Below are positions 1 to 9,007 of a stretch of DNA of 64,000 nt, one piece after another. This stretch comes from Bifidobacterium platyrrhinorum (GTDB lineage: Bacteria > Actinomycetota > Actinomycetes > Actinomycetales > Bifidobacteriaceae). The stretch is from positions 36,238 to 100,237 of the forward strand of contig NZ_WHZV01000007.1 of NCBI RefSeq assembly GCF_010667645.1, written 5' to 3'. Below the pieces are notes generated by a model. That model was not told the DNA's origin, did no database searches, and saw nothing but the letters and a program-made list of their open reading frames with translations. Every line of letters begins with the position of its first letter. Within the stretch, counting starts at the first letter, position 1. The translations under genes and the position numbers were made by a program.

Positions 1-80
1 GGTCGCCCATCGTTACGTATCCTATCCTATCGTCGCACGCCCCGCCGCCGTTGCCGCAGCCTTGTCCTACAGTGGGGGCC

Positions 81-509
81 ATGTTGGAAACCCCTTGGAA
101 TGAACGCGTCTACCGCAACCGTCATGGCCGCGGCGTCAGGACGCCGATGTTCGGCACCCGTCTGCCCCGCTACCGCACCCGTTCGGGGATGTTCGACGAT
201 CTGGTCGCCGCGCATATCCGACGGCTGTCCGAGGCCTGGCCCGAACTGGTCCGCCCGGTGCAGTTCGCGGTGGAGGACGTGCCGCCCTCCGATCCCGCGC
301 CGTGGGAGACGGAGCCGAGCGTGAATTCGCGCGTCTTCCCCGCCGACCACGGCATGCCGGCGCGCATCGTGCTGTACCGGATGCCGCTGCAGTCGCACAC
401 GCGCGGCAAGGACGAACTGCAATGGGCCATCCGCGACGAACTCGTCATCCGTCTGGGCGAGTTGTACGGGCGCAGGCCCGAGGAGATCGATCCGGATTTC
501 GAATGGTGA
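81..509 (+). CDS. Degenerate zincin-like metallopeptidase family protein
   Basis: This 142-residue protein resembles the short actinobacterial metallopeptidase family (zincin_1), which normally carries a C-terminal HExxHxxG zinc site. Here the corresponding stretch reads IRDELVIRLGELYG, so both histidines and the glutamate are replaced and no zinc site is visible. The acidic WxxExExxVNSR-like middle and the position of the lost motif near the C-terminus support the family call. I chose the ATG at 81, preceded by a G-rich tract at 73-78. An in-frame TTG at 51 would add ten residues. It is convergent with the DUF5719 gene and shares its terminator. Catalysis is unlikely; a structural or binding role is an inference. 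Confidence 0.6.
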   Translation: MLETPWNERVYRNRHGRGVRTPMFGTRLPRYRTRSGMFDDLVAAHIRRLSEAWPELVRPVQFAVEDVPPSDPAPWETEPSVNSRVFPADHGMPARIVLYRMPLQSHTRGKDELQWAIRDELVIRLGELYGRRPEEIDPDFEW

Positions 510-516
510 CCACATA

Positions 517-572
517 GAACGGCGGAGGCGGATCCCATGGCCATACGGCCGCGGGATCCGCCTCCGCCGTTC
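517..572. terminator. Bidirectional hairpin terminator, 20-bp perfect stem
   Basis: The arms 517-536 and 553-572 are perfectly complementary around a 16-nt loop. The hairpin lies between two convergent genes and can serve both. No strong T-tract follows on either strand. Confidence 0.75.
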
Positions 573-611
573 ATGCCGTCGTCCGACCTTCTGACGGCCG
601 TCGGACGATCA

Positions 612-2120
612 TCAGCCGACGATGGAGGCGTCCGGCGTGGACCGGACGGTCTCCTCGCGCACCGCGAGCGCGGTCGGCGTCACCGCGGACAGGCCGGCGG
701 TCTTGGACTGGTCGAGTCCGCCTCCCGAAAGGCGCACGCCCCACGCCACGGTCTTCGTTTCGTCGTCGAGCATGGCGGCCGTGCCCTTGCCGTCGACGGT
801 GACGGCGGAATTCGCCTTGATGTCGACGCTTTCGGCGTCCCCCGCCTTGCCGTCGTCGCCCATCATGGTGAGCGACACGGTGACGTCGTCGTTGCCGGTG
901 TTGACCAGCACCAGCGTGGAATCCACGCCGTCGGGCAGGGCCATGCCGCTTGACGCCGCGGGGGCCGCGGCCGCGAGCAGGGCGAAGTCCTCCTGGCCGC
1001 CGGATCCGGACCGGGTGGCCTTGGCGGCCGCGACGACGGCCTCATCGCTGGTCACGAGGATGCCATGCGCGTTCCTGGGGGCCGTGCCGAGGTCGAACAC
1101 GCCCACACGCTCCCCCTTGACCTGCTCTTTGCGGATGGAGGAGAGCCCGTCGTCGGTGACCCAGGACAGGGTGGCGTCGGTGGCGTGCTCGCCGTACAGA
1201 TACAGGCGGACGTGATCGCCCTGGCTGACCGAGGGGATCGCGTTCAGCGTGGCCGTGTCGCCGGCGGGCATGGCGAAATCGGAGCCCTTCGGCGTCAGCC
1301 CGCTGGAGGAGGTCGTGCGCACGACGGCGCCGACGGGCGTGGCCCCGCTGGTGACGGTGACGTACAGGCCGTCCTGGCCGGACGCCGCCGCGGACAGGTC
1401 CACCACGGTCTCCGATTCGGCGCCGACGGTGGCGCTGCCGGCCGTGGCCAGGCTCATCGGGCCGGAGGATTTGCTGCCGGTGATCTCGATGGAGACGGTG
1501 GTCGCCTTGGAGGAGGGGTTGGCGAGCACGAGCTGCTGGCTGGTGCCGGTCGTGGTGGCGCCGAGCAGGAAGGTCTGCTTCATCGAGGGCGTCACGCAGG
1601 TCGCGGCGGAGATGCCGCGCAGGTCGCCGTCGGAGGCGTGGGAGGCGATGACGCCGGCGTGACCGGACCCGTCGCCGGCCTTGAGCAGGTTGGTGGACAG
1701 CAGGCGGGAGTAGTCGCCGTCATCCCTGACGACCATCGCGTCGCGGCTGGTCGGCTTGTCCGGAGCCTTGAGGGAGACGGTCGACCCGCCGCCGGTGAGG
1801 TCGAGCGGCGAGGACGTGGAGGCGTATACCGAACCGAACGCGGCGAGCGCGGTGGAGGAGGCAATGTCGCCGGACGAGGCGCGGTAGTCGCTGTCCCCCC
1901 AGTCGGTCGAATCGGACAGCTGCATGCGACCCGGGCAGTACGCCTCGAGACGGTGCTGGACGATCCGATGGGAGGAGGTGACGCCGCCCGGGACCGCGTC
2001 GACCATGATCTGCGGCATCTTGACGACGGCCATCAGCGCGAACGCGGCGAGCAGCAGCGCGCTCGTGACGACGGCGAGGATGATCCGCAGGGCCTTCATC
2101 GGGGTGTTCGCATGCTTCAT
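612..2120 (-). CDS. DUF5719 family secreted/anchored protein
   Basis: A 502-residue protein with one N-terminal hydrophobic segment at about residues 10-32 (signal anchor), followed by a long Ala/Ser/Thr/Val-rich extracellular part of repeated beta-like segments. This matches the DUF5719 proteins that sit beside a large glycosyltransferase and WhiB in actinobacteria. The ATG at 2120 overlaps the upstream glycosyltransferase stop in an ATGA and has AGGAGG upstream at about 2126-2132, so I prefer it to the longer ORF that opens at 2210. Its function is unknown. The translational coupling suggests it works with the glycosyltransferase at the cell surface. Confidence 0.75.
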   Translation of the reverse strand: MKHANTPMKALRIILAVVTSALLLAAFALMAVVKMPQIMVDAVPGGVTSSHRIVQHRLEAYCPGRMQLSDSTDWGDSDYRASSGDIASSTALAAFGSVYASTSSPLDLTGGGSTVSLKAPDKPTSRDAMVVRDDGDYSRLLSTNLLKAGDGSGHAGVIASHASDGDLRGISAATCVTPSMKQTFLLGATTTGTSQQLVLANPSSKATTVSIEITGSKSSGPMSLATAGSATVGAESETVVDLSAAASGQDGLYVTVTSGATPVGAVVRTTSSSGLTPKGSDFAMPAGDTATLNAIPSVSQGDHVRLYLYGEHATDATLSWVTDDGLSSIRKEQVKGERVGVFDLGTAPRNAHGILVTSDEAVVAAAKATRSGSGGQEDFALLAAAAPAASSGMALPDGVDSTLVLVNTGNDDVTVSLTMMGDDGKAGDAESVDIKANSAVTVDGKGTAAMLDDETKTVAWGVRLSGGGLDQSKTAGLSAVTPTALAVREETVRSTPDASIVG

Positions 2121-5100
2121 GCCGTTTCCTCCTGACGTTCGGTCCGGTGCCGGCGGGGCACCGCCACAAGCACGTACAACAGGCTCATCACACCCAACGA
2201 GGCCAGCCATGCGACGCGCCAGGGGCTGGTTTGCATGGCACGCGCGTGCGAGGTGTCCACGCCCACCCCCTTGCCTTCGGCTGCGGTGAGACGGTAATAG
2301 GTGCCGTCGGAGGACGAGACGACCGACTGGGTGCCGTCGGAGGCGGTGACGTTGGTGGCGAGCTGGTCGTCCCCGGCGCCGCCGGACACGACGTAGATGC
2401 CGCCGAATCCGAGCTTGACGAGTTCGGCGATCGCCTCGTCGTCGTCATTGGACAGCAGCCGCGACGCGAGTTCGCCGATGCGCGCGTCCGTGGCGTCGCC
2501 CTGGCCCGCGACCTGGCGGGCGCGCCAGGCGGGCGAGGAGTCGACGAGGTCGCCGCGCGAGGTGTCCATGACCGCATAGGAGACGCCGGTGCGCGAATCC
2601 GCGTCGAGCGCGAGGATGCGCTGGTCCGGCTGGTTGTCGAGCACGTCCATCGCGACCATCGGCAATCCGGACTCGCTCACGGCCACGGCGCCCGTGACGT
2701 GGCGGGCGGTGGAGAATCCGGTCCACGCGACGACGCCCATGGCCAGCGCCGCGCACAGCAGCGCGCGTCCGCCGACGACCAGCCAGTGGCGGTCGGGGGC
2801 GGTGGACTTCGGACGATCGCCGGGCCTGCCCAACGCCACGAAGCGGCGCACGGCGCCGCCGGCCATGAGGCAGACGCACGACAGGGCGCCCATCATGGCG
2901 AGGGCCAGACCGGGCAGCACCGATCCGGCGACGGCGCCGCGCACGTCGAACGCGACCGCGACGCGGGCGGAGACGAGGCTGAGCGCGCCGCCGGCGACGA
3001 TCGCGACCCACATCATGCGCGAGGCGCGCAGCGCGAACGGCAGGACAAGGGAGACGACGGCGAGCACGGTGACCGCGACGAGGACCGCGAGCGTGGCGAT
3101 GCCGAAGCCTCCGGAAAGGAACTGGGCGAAGCCGGCGGCCTCGTCAAGCCCGAAGGCGCGGACGACCACATCGGTGAGGTTGAGCGCCGCGGGGGTCCCG
3201 CTGACGGACGACGAGGGGACCGTCATATCGCCGAACAGCTGGCGCCATTCGCCGCGGGAGGCGTAGCGCACGGCGGCCACGAGCGTGGGCGCGGCGAGCA
3301 GGGCGGCGGGCAGCGGCATGAGCAGCAGCATGGCGCGATGCCGCGGCACGAACAGCAGGAAGACGAGGAAGACCACGACGAGCGGCAGCAGCAGCTGGGG
3401 TTCGGCCGCCACGACCGGCATGTAGCACAGGGACGCCGCGGCGGACGCCTGCACGGAAGGCCGGGGGCGGACGGGGTCCTCGGTGTGGTACAGCCCCACG
3501 GCACGGAACGTGAACGCGAACGCGGCGGGCAGGAACACCATCACGGTGAGCATCGGCAGGTTCGCGGTGGAATACAGGCCCAGCGCAAGCGACAGCGACA
3601 CCCACAGCAGGCCGGTGATGACGCGGACCGCGTCGGACCGGGTGAAGATGCCGGCCAACGCCCAGAACGCCAGCGCGCTCATCGGCGCCGCGGCGAAGAA
3701 GACGAGGGTGGTCGCGGCGGCCACATGCCCCCCGGTGACGAGCGAGGCGGCCAGCAGCACCCACAGCCACGGGGCCGGCGGCACGGCCACGCCGACGCCG
3801 ACGCCCCACGTCCACTGGGTGGTGGCCGCCGCGGCGAGCTGCGCCAGGGTGGCGTCGGTGGGCAGCCACTGGGCGGAATGGAGGGACCCTCCGGACAGCG
3901 CGGTGCGGAACAGCGACCAATCGAGGCCGAGCACGGCGGCGAAGGCGACCACGGCCATGGCGGCGGCGAGGCCCCAACGCCTCACGGCGCGCATACGCAG
4001 ATGGGAACGCACCAGCGGACCGAGCAGGACGGTGCCGCGCTGGTCATCGAGCGCGCGCACGCGTTCGCGCCACTGCGCCAGCTGCTCGCGCGATGCGGTG
4101 AGCATGGCCAGACGCGACTTGCTCACCTTCGTCTGCCGGGCGACCGTGCGCCGGGCGCGCAGGGCGCCGGGCAACGAGACCAGGGCGCGCCATGGCATAC
4201 ACAACTCGCACCAGGCCTCGTACGGGCGCTTGCCGACGAGCCGGGCCAGCGCCAGCCCCACGGCGGCGACGAGCGACCACAGCCACACGAGGGGCCAGCG
4301 CGCCATGCCGATGTCCGTGTACCGATAGCGCTGCCATGCGGCGAGCACGCCCATGGAGGGGTCGAGGGCGCCGTCCTCGTCCACGGGTCTGCCGGCACGG
4401 GTGCGCACGCCCTCGAAGCGGGCGCGGCGGTGGGCGATGCCCGCGCCGGGCACCACCACCACGCGGCCGCCGCCACGGCAGATCCTGCGGCACAGGTCCG
4501 CGCCCTGGACGTAGGTGGTGAACCAATCGGACACGCCGAACGCCTTCATCGTCTCCAACGGCACGAGCGCGCCGGCCAGGGAGACGGTGAACACGTCGGC
4601 GCGGGCGTCGTACTGCTCCTGGTCGGGTTCGCCGTCCACCACGAGCGTGTTGACGGCGTGCCCGGCGGCGTAGGCGCCCACGCCGTGCAGGCGCGTGCCC
4701 TCCCAGTCGAGCTGCTTGGCGCCGAGCAGCGACGCACCGGGCGTGTTGCGCCACGCCTCGGCCAGCTCCTCGAGACAGTATTCATCCGCCGGGCGGGAGT
4801 CGTCGTGCAGCAGCCACAGGGCGCGCGTGGAGGGGTCGAGCCGGGCGTAGGACAGGGCCTTCGACACGGCGCCGCCGAAGGAACGCGCCCCCTGGGCGCG
4901 CACGAGCTGGACGCTGACGGGCACCGTCTCGGGCACCCGCTCCATCGGCTCCGACGGCGCGCAGATCACGTCGAACGAGGTCTCCACCGGCTGTGCGGTG
5001 CCCCCGGTGCAGTCGGCGATGACGATGACGCCGGGCAGCACGTTCTGCCTGAGCACGGCCGCCAGCGTGGCGGGCAGGAAGCGCAGGTCCTCCCCCACGG

Positions 5101-5230
5101 CGACGACGGCCGCCACGGCGCGCTCGACGTACTGGCTGTGCGAATACGGACGGGCGGCCAATGCATCGGCCAAAACCTGACGCACGCCGCCCGTGGAAGT
5201 CTGTTCTCTGGTATCGGTCAAATCGCTCAA
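2117..5230 (-). CDS. Large multi-spanning family 2 glycosyltransferase
   Basis: A 1037-residue membrane protein. The first 300 residues or so form a GT-A type family 2 glycosyltransferase domain with the metal-binding-like WLLHDDSRP segment. The rest holds many hydrophobic helices, at about residues 305-325 and 415-800, then a helix near 835-855, an extracytoplasmic stretch and a last helix near 1000-1020. It probably transfers sugars to an envelope polymer or lipid carrier; the substrate cannot be read from sequence. The start appears to be a TTG at 5230 that overlaps the WhiB stop (TTGA), because no ATG lies nearby in frame. It is coupled to the DUF5719 gene downstream. Confidence 0.8.
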   Translation of the reverse strand: MSDLTDTREQTSTGGVRQVLADALAARPYSHSQYVERAVAAVVAVGEDLRFLPATLAAVLRQNVLPGVIVIADCTGGTAQPVETSFDVICAPSEPMERVPETVPVSVQLVRAQGARSFGGAVSKALSYARLDPSTRALWLLHDDSRPADEYCLEELAEAWRNTPGASLLGAKQLDWEGTRLHGVGAYAAGHAVNTLVVDGEPDQEQYDARADVFTVSLAGALVPLETMKAFGVSDWFTTYVQGADLCRRICRGGGRVVVVPGAGIAHRRARFEGVRTRAGRPVDEDGALDPSMGVLAAWQRYRYTDIGMARWPLVWLWSLVAAVGLALARLVGKRPYEAWCELCMPWRALVSLPGALRARRTVARQTKVSKSRLAMLTASREQLAQWRERVRALDDQRGTVLLGPLVRSHLRMRAVRRWGLAAAMAVVAFAAVLGLDWSLFRTALSGGSLHSAQWLPTDATLAQLAAAATTQWTWGVGVGVAVPPAPWLWVLLAASLVTGGHVAAATTLVFFAAAPMSALAFWALAGIFTRSDAVRVITGLLWVSLSLALGLYSTANLPMLTVMVFLPAAFAFTFRAVGLYHTEDPVRPRPSVQASAAASLCYMPVVAAEPQLLLPLVVVFLVFLLFVPRHRAMLLLMPLPAALLAAPTLVAAVRYASRGEWRQLFGDMTVPSSSVSGTPAALNLTDVVVRAFGLDEAAGFAQFLSGGFGIATLAVLVAVTVLAVVSLVLPFALRASRMMWVAIVAGGALSLVSARVAVAFDVRGAVAGSVLPGLALAMMGALSCVCLMAGGAVRRFVALGRPGDRPKSTAPDRHWLVVGGRALLCAALAMGVVAWTGFSTARHVTGAVAVSESGLPMVAMDVLDNQPDQRILALDADSRTGVSYAVMDTSRGDLVDSSPAWRARQVAGQGDATDARIGELASRLLSNDDDEAIAELVKLGFGGIYVVSGGAGDDQLATNVTASDGTQSVVSSSDGTYYRLTAAEGKGVGVDTSHARAMQTSPWRVAWLASLGVMSLLYVLVAVPRRHRTERQEETA

Positions 5231-5529
5231 GCCTGCTCCTTGCGCATCTTCTTGTATCGCCGGCGTTCCCGTTCGCTCATGCCGCCCCAGATGCCGAAAC
5301 GCTCGTCATGGTCGATGGCCCACTGCAGGCACTGCTCGCGCACCTCGCACTGCGCGCACACGCGCTTGGCGTCGCGCGTCGACCCGCCCTTCTCGGGGAA
5401 GAACGCCTCCGGATCGGTCTGGGAGCACAGCGCCTTGTGCTGCCACGACCTGTCCCCCTCGGACGCGAACAGCCCCCACAGCAGCTCCTGAAGCGGCTCA
5501 TCGGCGGAATCGTCGGCAATGCCCCACAT
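5227..5529 (-). CDS. WhiB-family Fe-S transcriptional regulator (WhiB2/WhmD-like)
   Basis: A 100-residue Wbl protein. The four cluster-binding cysteines are at 35, 58, 61 and 67 (CxxC and CxxxxxC spacing), followed by the family G[IV]WGG turn and a basic C-terminal helix RERRRYKKMRK. Wbl proteins bind a 4Fe-4S cluster and act with the primary sigma factor; the WhiB2 class governs septation and cell division. I prefer the ATG at 5529, nine bases after AGGAGG; a GTG and a TTG lie just upstream in frame. It heads the operon with the glycosyltransferase and DUF5719 genes. Confidence 0.9.
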   Translation of the reverse strand: MWGIADDSADEPLQELLWGLFASEGDRSWQHKALCSQTDPEAFFPEKGGSTRDAKRVCAQCEVREQCLQWAIDHDERFGIWGGMSERERRRYKKMRKEQA

Positions 5530-5576
5530 GCGCACCAACCTCCTTGCCTTGATCCGAGCCCATTCCTTCGTCCTAA

Positions 5577-5606
5577 ATTACACACATGCGCTTTCGCTTT
5601 TGTCAA
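5577..5606 (-). promoter_or_regulatory. Probable promoter of the whiB-glycosyltransferase operon
   Basis: On the minus strand a consensus -35 TTGACA (5601-5606) is followed after 18 bases by TGTAAT (5577-5582), about 50 bases upstream of the WhiB start codon. Confidence 0.55.
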
Positions 5607-5768
5607 GTGGCCTCGTGTCAATGCAGACATTCGCGGCCGCGGTGTGGTATAGGGCGTTTTCGCGCGGATTTCGTGGAAAACGGCGGCGGCCACGGCCCGC
5701 TCCCAGCGTTCTTTTCGACTGCCTGCCGTACAATCAAGACGTTTTGCCCCCCATAGGAAGGTTTGCAC

Positions 5769-7208
5769 GTGAGCTCGAAGCGATCCGGCGCCGACATCCC
5801 GAACATCAACGGCTGGGACGACAGCAGCCCGCGGCACAGCGTGGCGTACCGCGTCCAGCACCGCGTGCGCAACACGATCGTCTGCGCCGTGGCCGCCGTG
5901 CTCGTGTTCGCGGGGTCCGCGGCCGGCGCGACGATGCTCGACATCAACGGCACCATCGCCGACCAGGCCGTGGGGGTGATCCCCCAGAACGGCAAGTCCG
6001 CCTCGACCCAGGTCGTCGACCCCAACGCGGGCAAGTCCATCGAGCTCCTCATCCTCGGCCAGGACACACGCGACGGCGACAACACCGCCATCGGCGGCGA
6101 CTTCGCGGACGTGCAGGGCACGCACAACGCGGACACGACGATGGTCATGCAGATCTCCGCCGACCGCAAGTACATCAACCTGGTGTCCATCCCGCGCGAC
6201 TCCCTGGTCGACGTGCCGAGCTGCGAGACCTCGAACGGCACGGTGGGCGCCCAGTACGGCGTGATGTTCAACACGATCTTCGCCTCCGGATACGACCAGG
6301 GCGGCGACCTCGCCTCGGCGGCCAGCTGCACGATGAACGCGGTGAACTCGCTCACCGGCCTGAACATCCAGAACTTCATCGTGGTGGACTTCAACGGCCT
6401 GAAGAACATGATCGACGCGGTCAACGGCGTGGACCTGTGCATCCCGTCCGACGTCGAGGACCCGTACACGAACACGAACCTGTCCAAGGGATGGCAGCAC
6501 CTCGACGGCACCGCCGCCACCCAGTACGCCCGCATGCGCCACGGCGCCGGCGACGGCTCCGACGTGCAACGCACCACCCGCCAGCAGTACCTCGTCAAGC
6601 AGCTGCTCAACGAGGCGCTGCAGAAGGACATGCTCACCCAGTCCGGCCAGCTCTACCAGCTCGCCAAGGCGGCGCTCAAGTCGCTCAACATCTCCAAGGG
6701 ACTGGCCAACACCACCACGCTCGCGGGCCTGGCCATGAGCCTCAAGGACCTCAAGGTCTCCAACTTCTACACGCGCACCGTGCCGGTGGTGCAGGCGCCG
6801 ACCGACGCGAACCGCGTGGTGTGGGGCGACGACGCCGACGACCTGTGGGCCAAGATGCGCAACGGCGAGCCGTTCGTGGAGCAGTCCTCCTCGGACGCCT
6901 CCTCCGATTCCGCCCAGTCCGATTCCTCCTCGCAGTCCTCCGGTTCCGCGGACGGGCAGTCGTCCGACGGCTCCGCCGACCAGTCCCAGTCCGACGGGAC
7001 CTCCGCCGACGGCTCCGCGGACGCCTCGCAGTCCGGCAACACCAAGGTGGCCGACGGCGTCGAGCAGGACGCCTCCGGCCAGTACATCGACACCGCGACC
7101 GGCGGCATCATCGACACGGAGACCGGCATCATCAAGGACGCGGTCACCGGACAGGTCGTCGGCATCTCCGAGGCCTACCTCAACAACGTGGCCTGCCCCA
7201 CCAAGTAG
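5769..7208 (+). CDS. LytR-CpsA-Psr (LCP) family protein
   Basis: A 479-residue LCP enzyme: a short cytoplasmic tail, one membrane helix at about residues 36-58, an LCP catalytic domain at about 95-330, then a Ser/Asp/Gln-rich low-complexity segment before a conserved C-terminal tail. The family arginine-aspartate motif is present in SIPRDSLVDVP. LCP proteins attach anionic glycopolymers from lipid carriers to peptidoglycan outside the membrane. The GTG at 5769, seven bases after AGGAAGG, is the likely start. A TACAAT -10 element lies at 5729-5734. A paralogue follows directly, so the two may divide work between polymers or growth stages. Confidence 0.88.
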   Translation: MSSKRSGADIPNINGWDDSSPRHSVAYRVQHRVRNTIVCAVAAVLVFAGSAAGATMLDINGTIADQAVGVIPQNGKSASTQVVDPNAGKSIELLILGQDTRDGDNTAIGGDFADVQGTHNADTTMVMQISADRKYINLVSIPRDSLVDVPSCETSNGTVGAQYGVMFNTIFASGYDQGGDLASAASCTMNAVNSLTGLNIQNFIVVDFNGLKNMIDAVNGVDLCIPSDVEDPYTNTNLSKGWQHLDGTAATQYARMRHGAGDGSDVQRTTRQQYLVKQLLNEALQKDMLTQSGQLYQLAKAALKSLNISKGLANTTTLAGLAMSLKDLKVSNFYTRTVPVVQAPTDANRVVWGDDADDLWAKMRNGEPFVEQSSSDASSDSAQSDSSSQSSGSADGQSSDGSADQSQSDGTSADGSADASQSGNTKVADGVEQDASGQYIDTATGGIIDTETGIIKDAVTGQVVGISEAYLNNVACPTK

Positions 7209-7242
7209 TGGGACGATGAACGGCCGAGCCCGGCCGATCCCA

Positions 7243-7277
7243 GGCGGCCATGGCGCCCGAACGGCGCCGTGGCCGCC
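7243..7277 (+). terminator. Hairpin terminator after first LCP gene
   Basis: GGCGGCCATGGCGCC pairs with GGCGCCGTGGCCGCC with one mismatch around a 5-nt loop, followed by TCTCTTG. Confidence 0.6.
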
Positions 7278-7377
7278 TCTCTTGTGCCGGAAATGAGAAA
7301 AAACACGGGCGCCAACACCGGCATGGCACACGATGTGCAACAGTGACATAAGCTCAACAGGACATTCAGGAGGCGGC

Positions 7378-8898
7378 ATGGCACAGGAAGACGAGGGAAC
7401 GCGTCCCCAGGAGATCCCTCCGAGCTTCATCCCCTCCGGCGCCCGCCGCCGTTCGGCCGCCGCCCCCGCCGCTTCCCCGATCCCGAACCTCTCCCCCGCC
7501 GCCGGAACCGGAGCCTCACGTCATGCGTCGACGGCGGCCGATGCGCCCGCGCCCCGCGGCGCGACCCCGCCGAGTTTCGCCCCAGCGCCGCGGCGCACGG
7601 GTACGCCGCGTCATTCCGCCTCCCAGCATGCGGCTCAGGAATCCTCACAGCCGGCGTCCTTCGCCCCCCGTTCCCCATCGCATGCGACGGCCTCGACGCA
7701 GGACCGCATGAACCGCACGACGCCGCGATCGACGGAACGCCACGCGGCGGCTTCCCCGGCCGAAGCCGCGCCCGCCAGCTTCTCCCCGGCTCCGGCGCGC
7801 GCGGCGCGACGTTCCTCGGGCTCGGGCAACGTCGCATCCCGAACCCCGAGGACGACGGCGCTCCAGGGAGCATCCCCGCTCACCGCACGTAACGCCGATG
7901 CGGGGTCCCGGGCGACCGCACGGTCCATCCCCCGCGCCTCGCATGGCCATCACGCGCCCCGCATCGCGGCCACGGCGCTGGCCGTGATCGTCGCGGCGCT
8001 GGCGATCACGGTGTTCGGCGCCTGGCATTGGGTCGATTCGCGGCTGAACAAGGAATCCGGATGGCTCACGTCCGCCGCGGACACCTCGGCCTCCACCTGG
8101 CTCATCCTCGGTTCGGACGAACGCGACGGCACCGCCGGCGGCTCGGCCGACGACACGCCCGGATTCCGCACGGACACGATCCTCGTGCTCACCAAGCCGA
8201 AGAACGGCCCCAGCTCGCTCATCTCCATTCCGCGCGACTCCCTCGTGCAGGTGGACGACCAGTACATGAAGATCAACGCGGTGGCCCAGCTCGAAGGCAA
8301 TCAGGCCCTGGTGGGCACGGTCGAGCAGATCACCGGGCAGAAGATCGACCACATCGCCAAGATCAAATTCGGCGGCCTGCAGGAGGTCGTCGACGCCATC
8401 GGCGGCGTGAACCTGTGCTACGACCAGACGGTGAGCGACGTCTACTCCGGGCTGAACTGGCAGGCGGGATGCCATGTGGCCGACGGCGCCACCGCACTGG
8501 CGTTCTCCCGCATGCGCTATTCCGACGCCAACGGCGATTTCGGCCGCGCCCAACGACAGCGCCAGGTGATCGCCGCCATCGTCTCGAAGGCGTCGTCGAA
8601 GGCGGTGCTGTCCAATCCGGCGAAGGTGATGAAGGTCGCCGCCGCCGGGCTCGCGGCCGTCACGGTCGACGACGACACCTCGCCCGCCACGCTGCTGACG
8701 ATGGCCCTCGCCTTCAAGGACGCCACCGGCGACGGCGGCGTGACCGGCAGCGTCTATTGGAGCGACCCGGACTACCAGGTGGACGGCGTGGGATCGTCGG
8801 TGCTGCTGGACGACACCCGCAACGTCGAGCTGTTCTCCGAACTCGCGGGGGGCACCCATAAGGCGGGTACCGTGGGTTCGCTCGCGGAGGCCGGCTGA
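7378..8898 (+). CDS. LytR-CpsA-Psr family protein with long disordered N-terminus
   Basis: A 506-residue LCP paralogue. About 190 N-terminal residues are Pro/Ala/Ser/Arg-rich and predicted cytoplasmic and disordered. A membrane helix at about 198-220 and an LCP domain at about 240-420 follow, with the motif SIPRDSLVQVD and the conserved FSRMRYSD segment. Start ATG 7378 has AGGAGG two bases upstream of the spacer. The long cytoplasmic tail is unusual compared with the neighbouring paralogue and could be a docking or phosphorylation region (inference). The role is expected to be glycopolymer transfer to peptidoglycan. Confidence 0.87.
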   Translation: MAQEDEGTRPQEIPPSFIPSGARRRSAAAPAASPIPNLSPAAGTGASRHASTAADAPAPRGATPPSFAPAPRRTGTPRHSASQHAAQESSQPASFAPRSPSHATASTQDRMNRTTPRSTERHAAASPAEAAPASFSPAPARAARRSSGSGNVASRTPRTTALQGASPLTARNADAGSRATARSIPRASHGHHAPRIAATALAVIVAALAITVFGAWHWVDSRLNKESGWLTSAADTSASTWLILGSDERDGTAGGSADDTPGFRTDTILVLTKPKNGPSSLISIPRDSLVQVDDQYMKINAVAQLEGNQALVGTVEQITGQKIDHIAKIKFGGLQEVVDAIGGVNLCYDQTVSDVYSGLNWQAGCHVADGATALAFSRMRYSDANGDFGRAQRQRQVIAAIVSKASSKAVLSNPAKVMKVAAAGLAAVTVDDDTSPATLLTMALAFKDATGDGGVTGSVYWSDPDYQVDGVGSSVLLDDTRNVELFSELAGGTHKAGTVGSLAEAG

Positions 8899-8916
8899 CT
8901 TTCCTCTCTCATCGCG

Positions 8917-8952
8917 CAGAGCTCCCGGATTGTGAAGATTCCGGGAGCTCTG
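8917..8952 (+). terminator. Hairpin after second LCP gene
   Basis: CAGAGCTCCCGGA (8917-8929) is perfectly complementary to 8940-8952 around a 10-nt loop. There is no T-tract, so the terminator call is moderate. Confidence 0.5.
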
Positions 8953-9007
8953 TACACATTCCCCGTACGGATTGCGCCTGCGCCCGGCGGCCCTCCACAC
9001 TGGACGC

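Noticed and set aside
2147..5491. Plus-strand open frame of 1114 codons opposite the glycosyltransferase
   Set aside because: It is Arg/Gly/His-rich without domains, as expected for the antisense frame of a high-GC gene.
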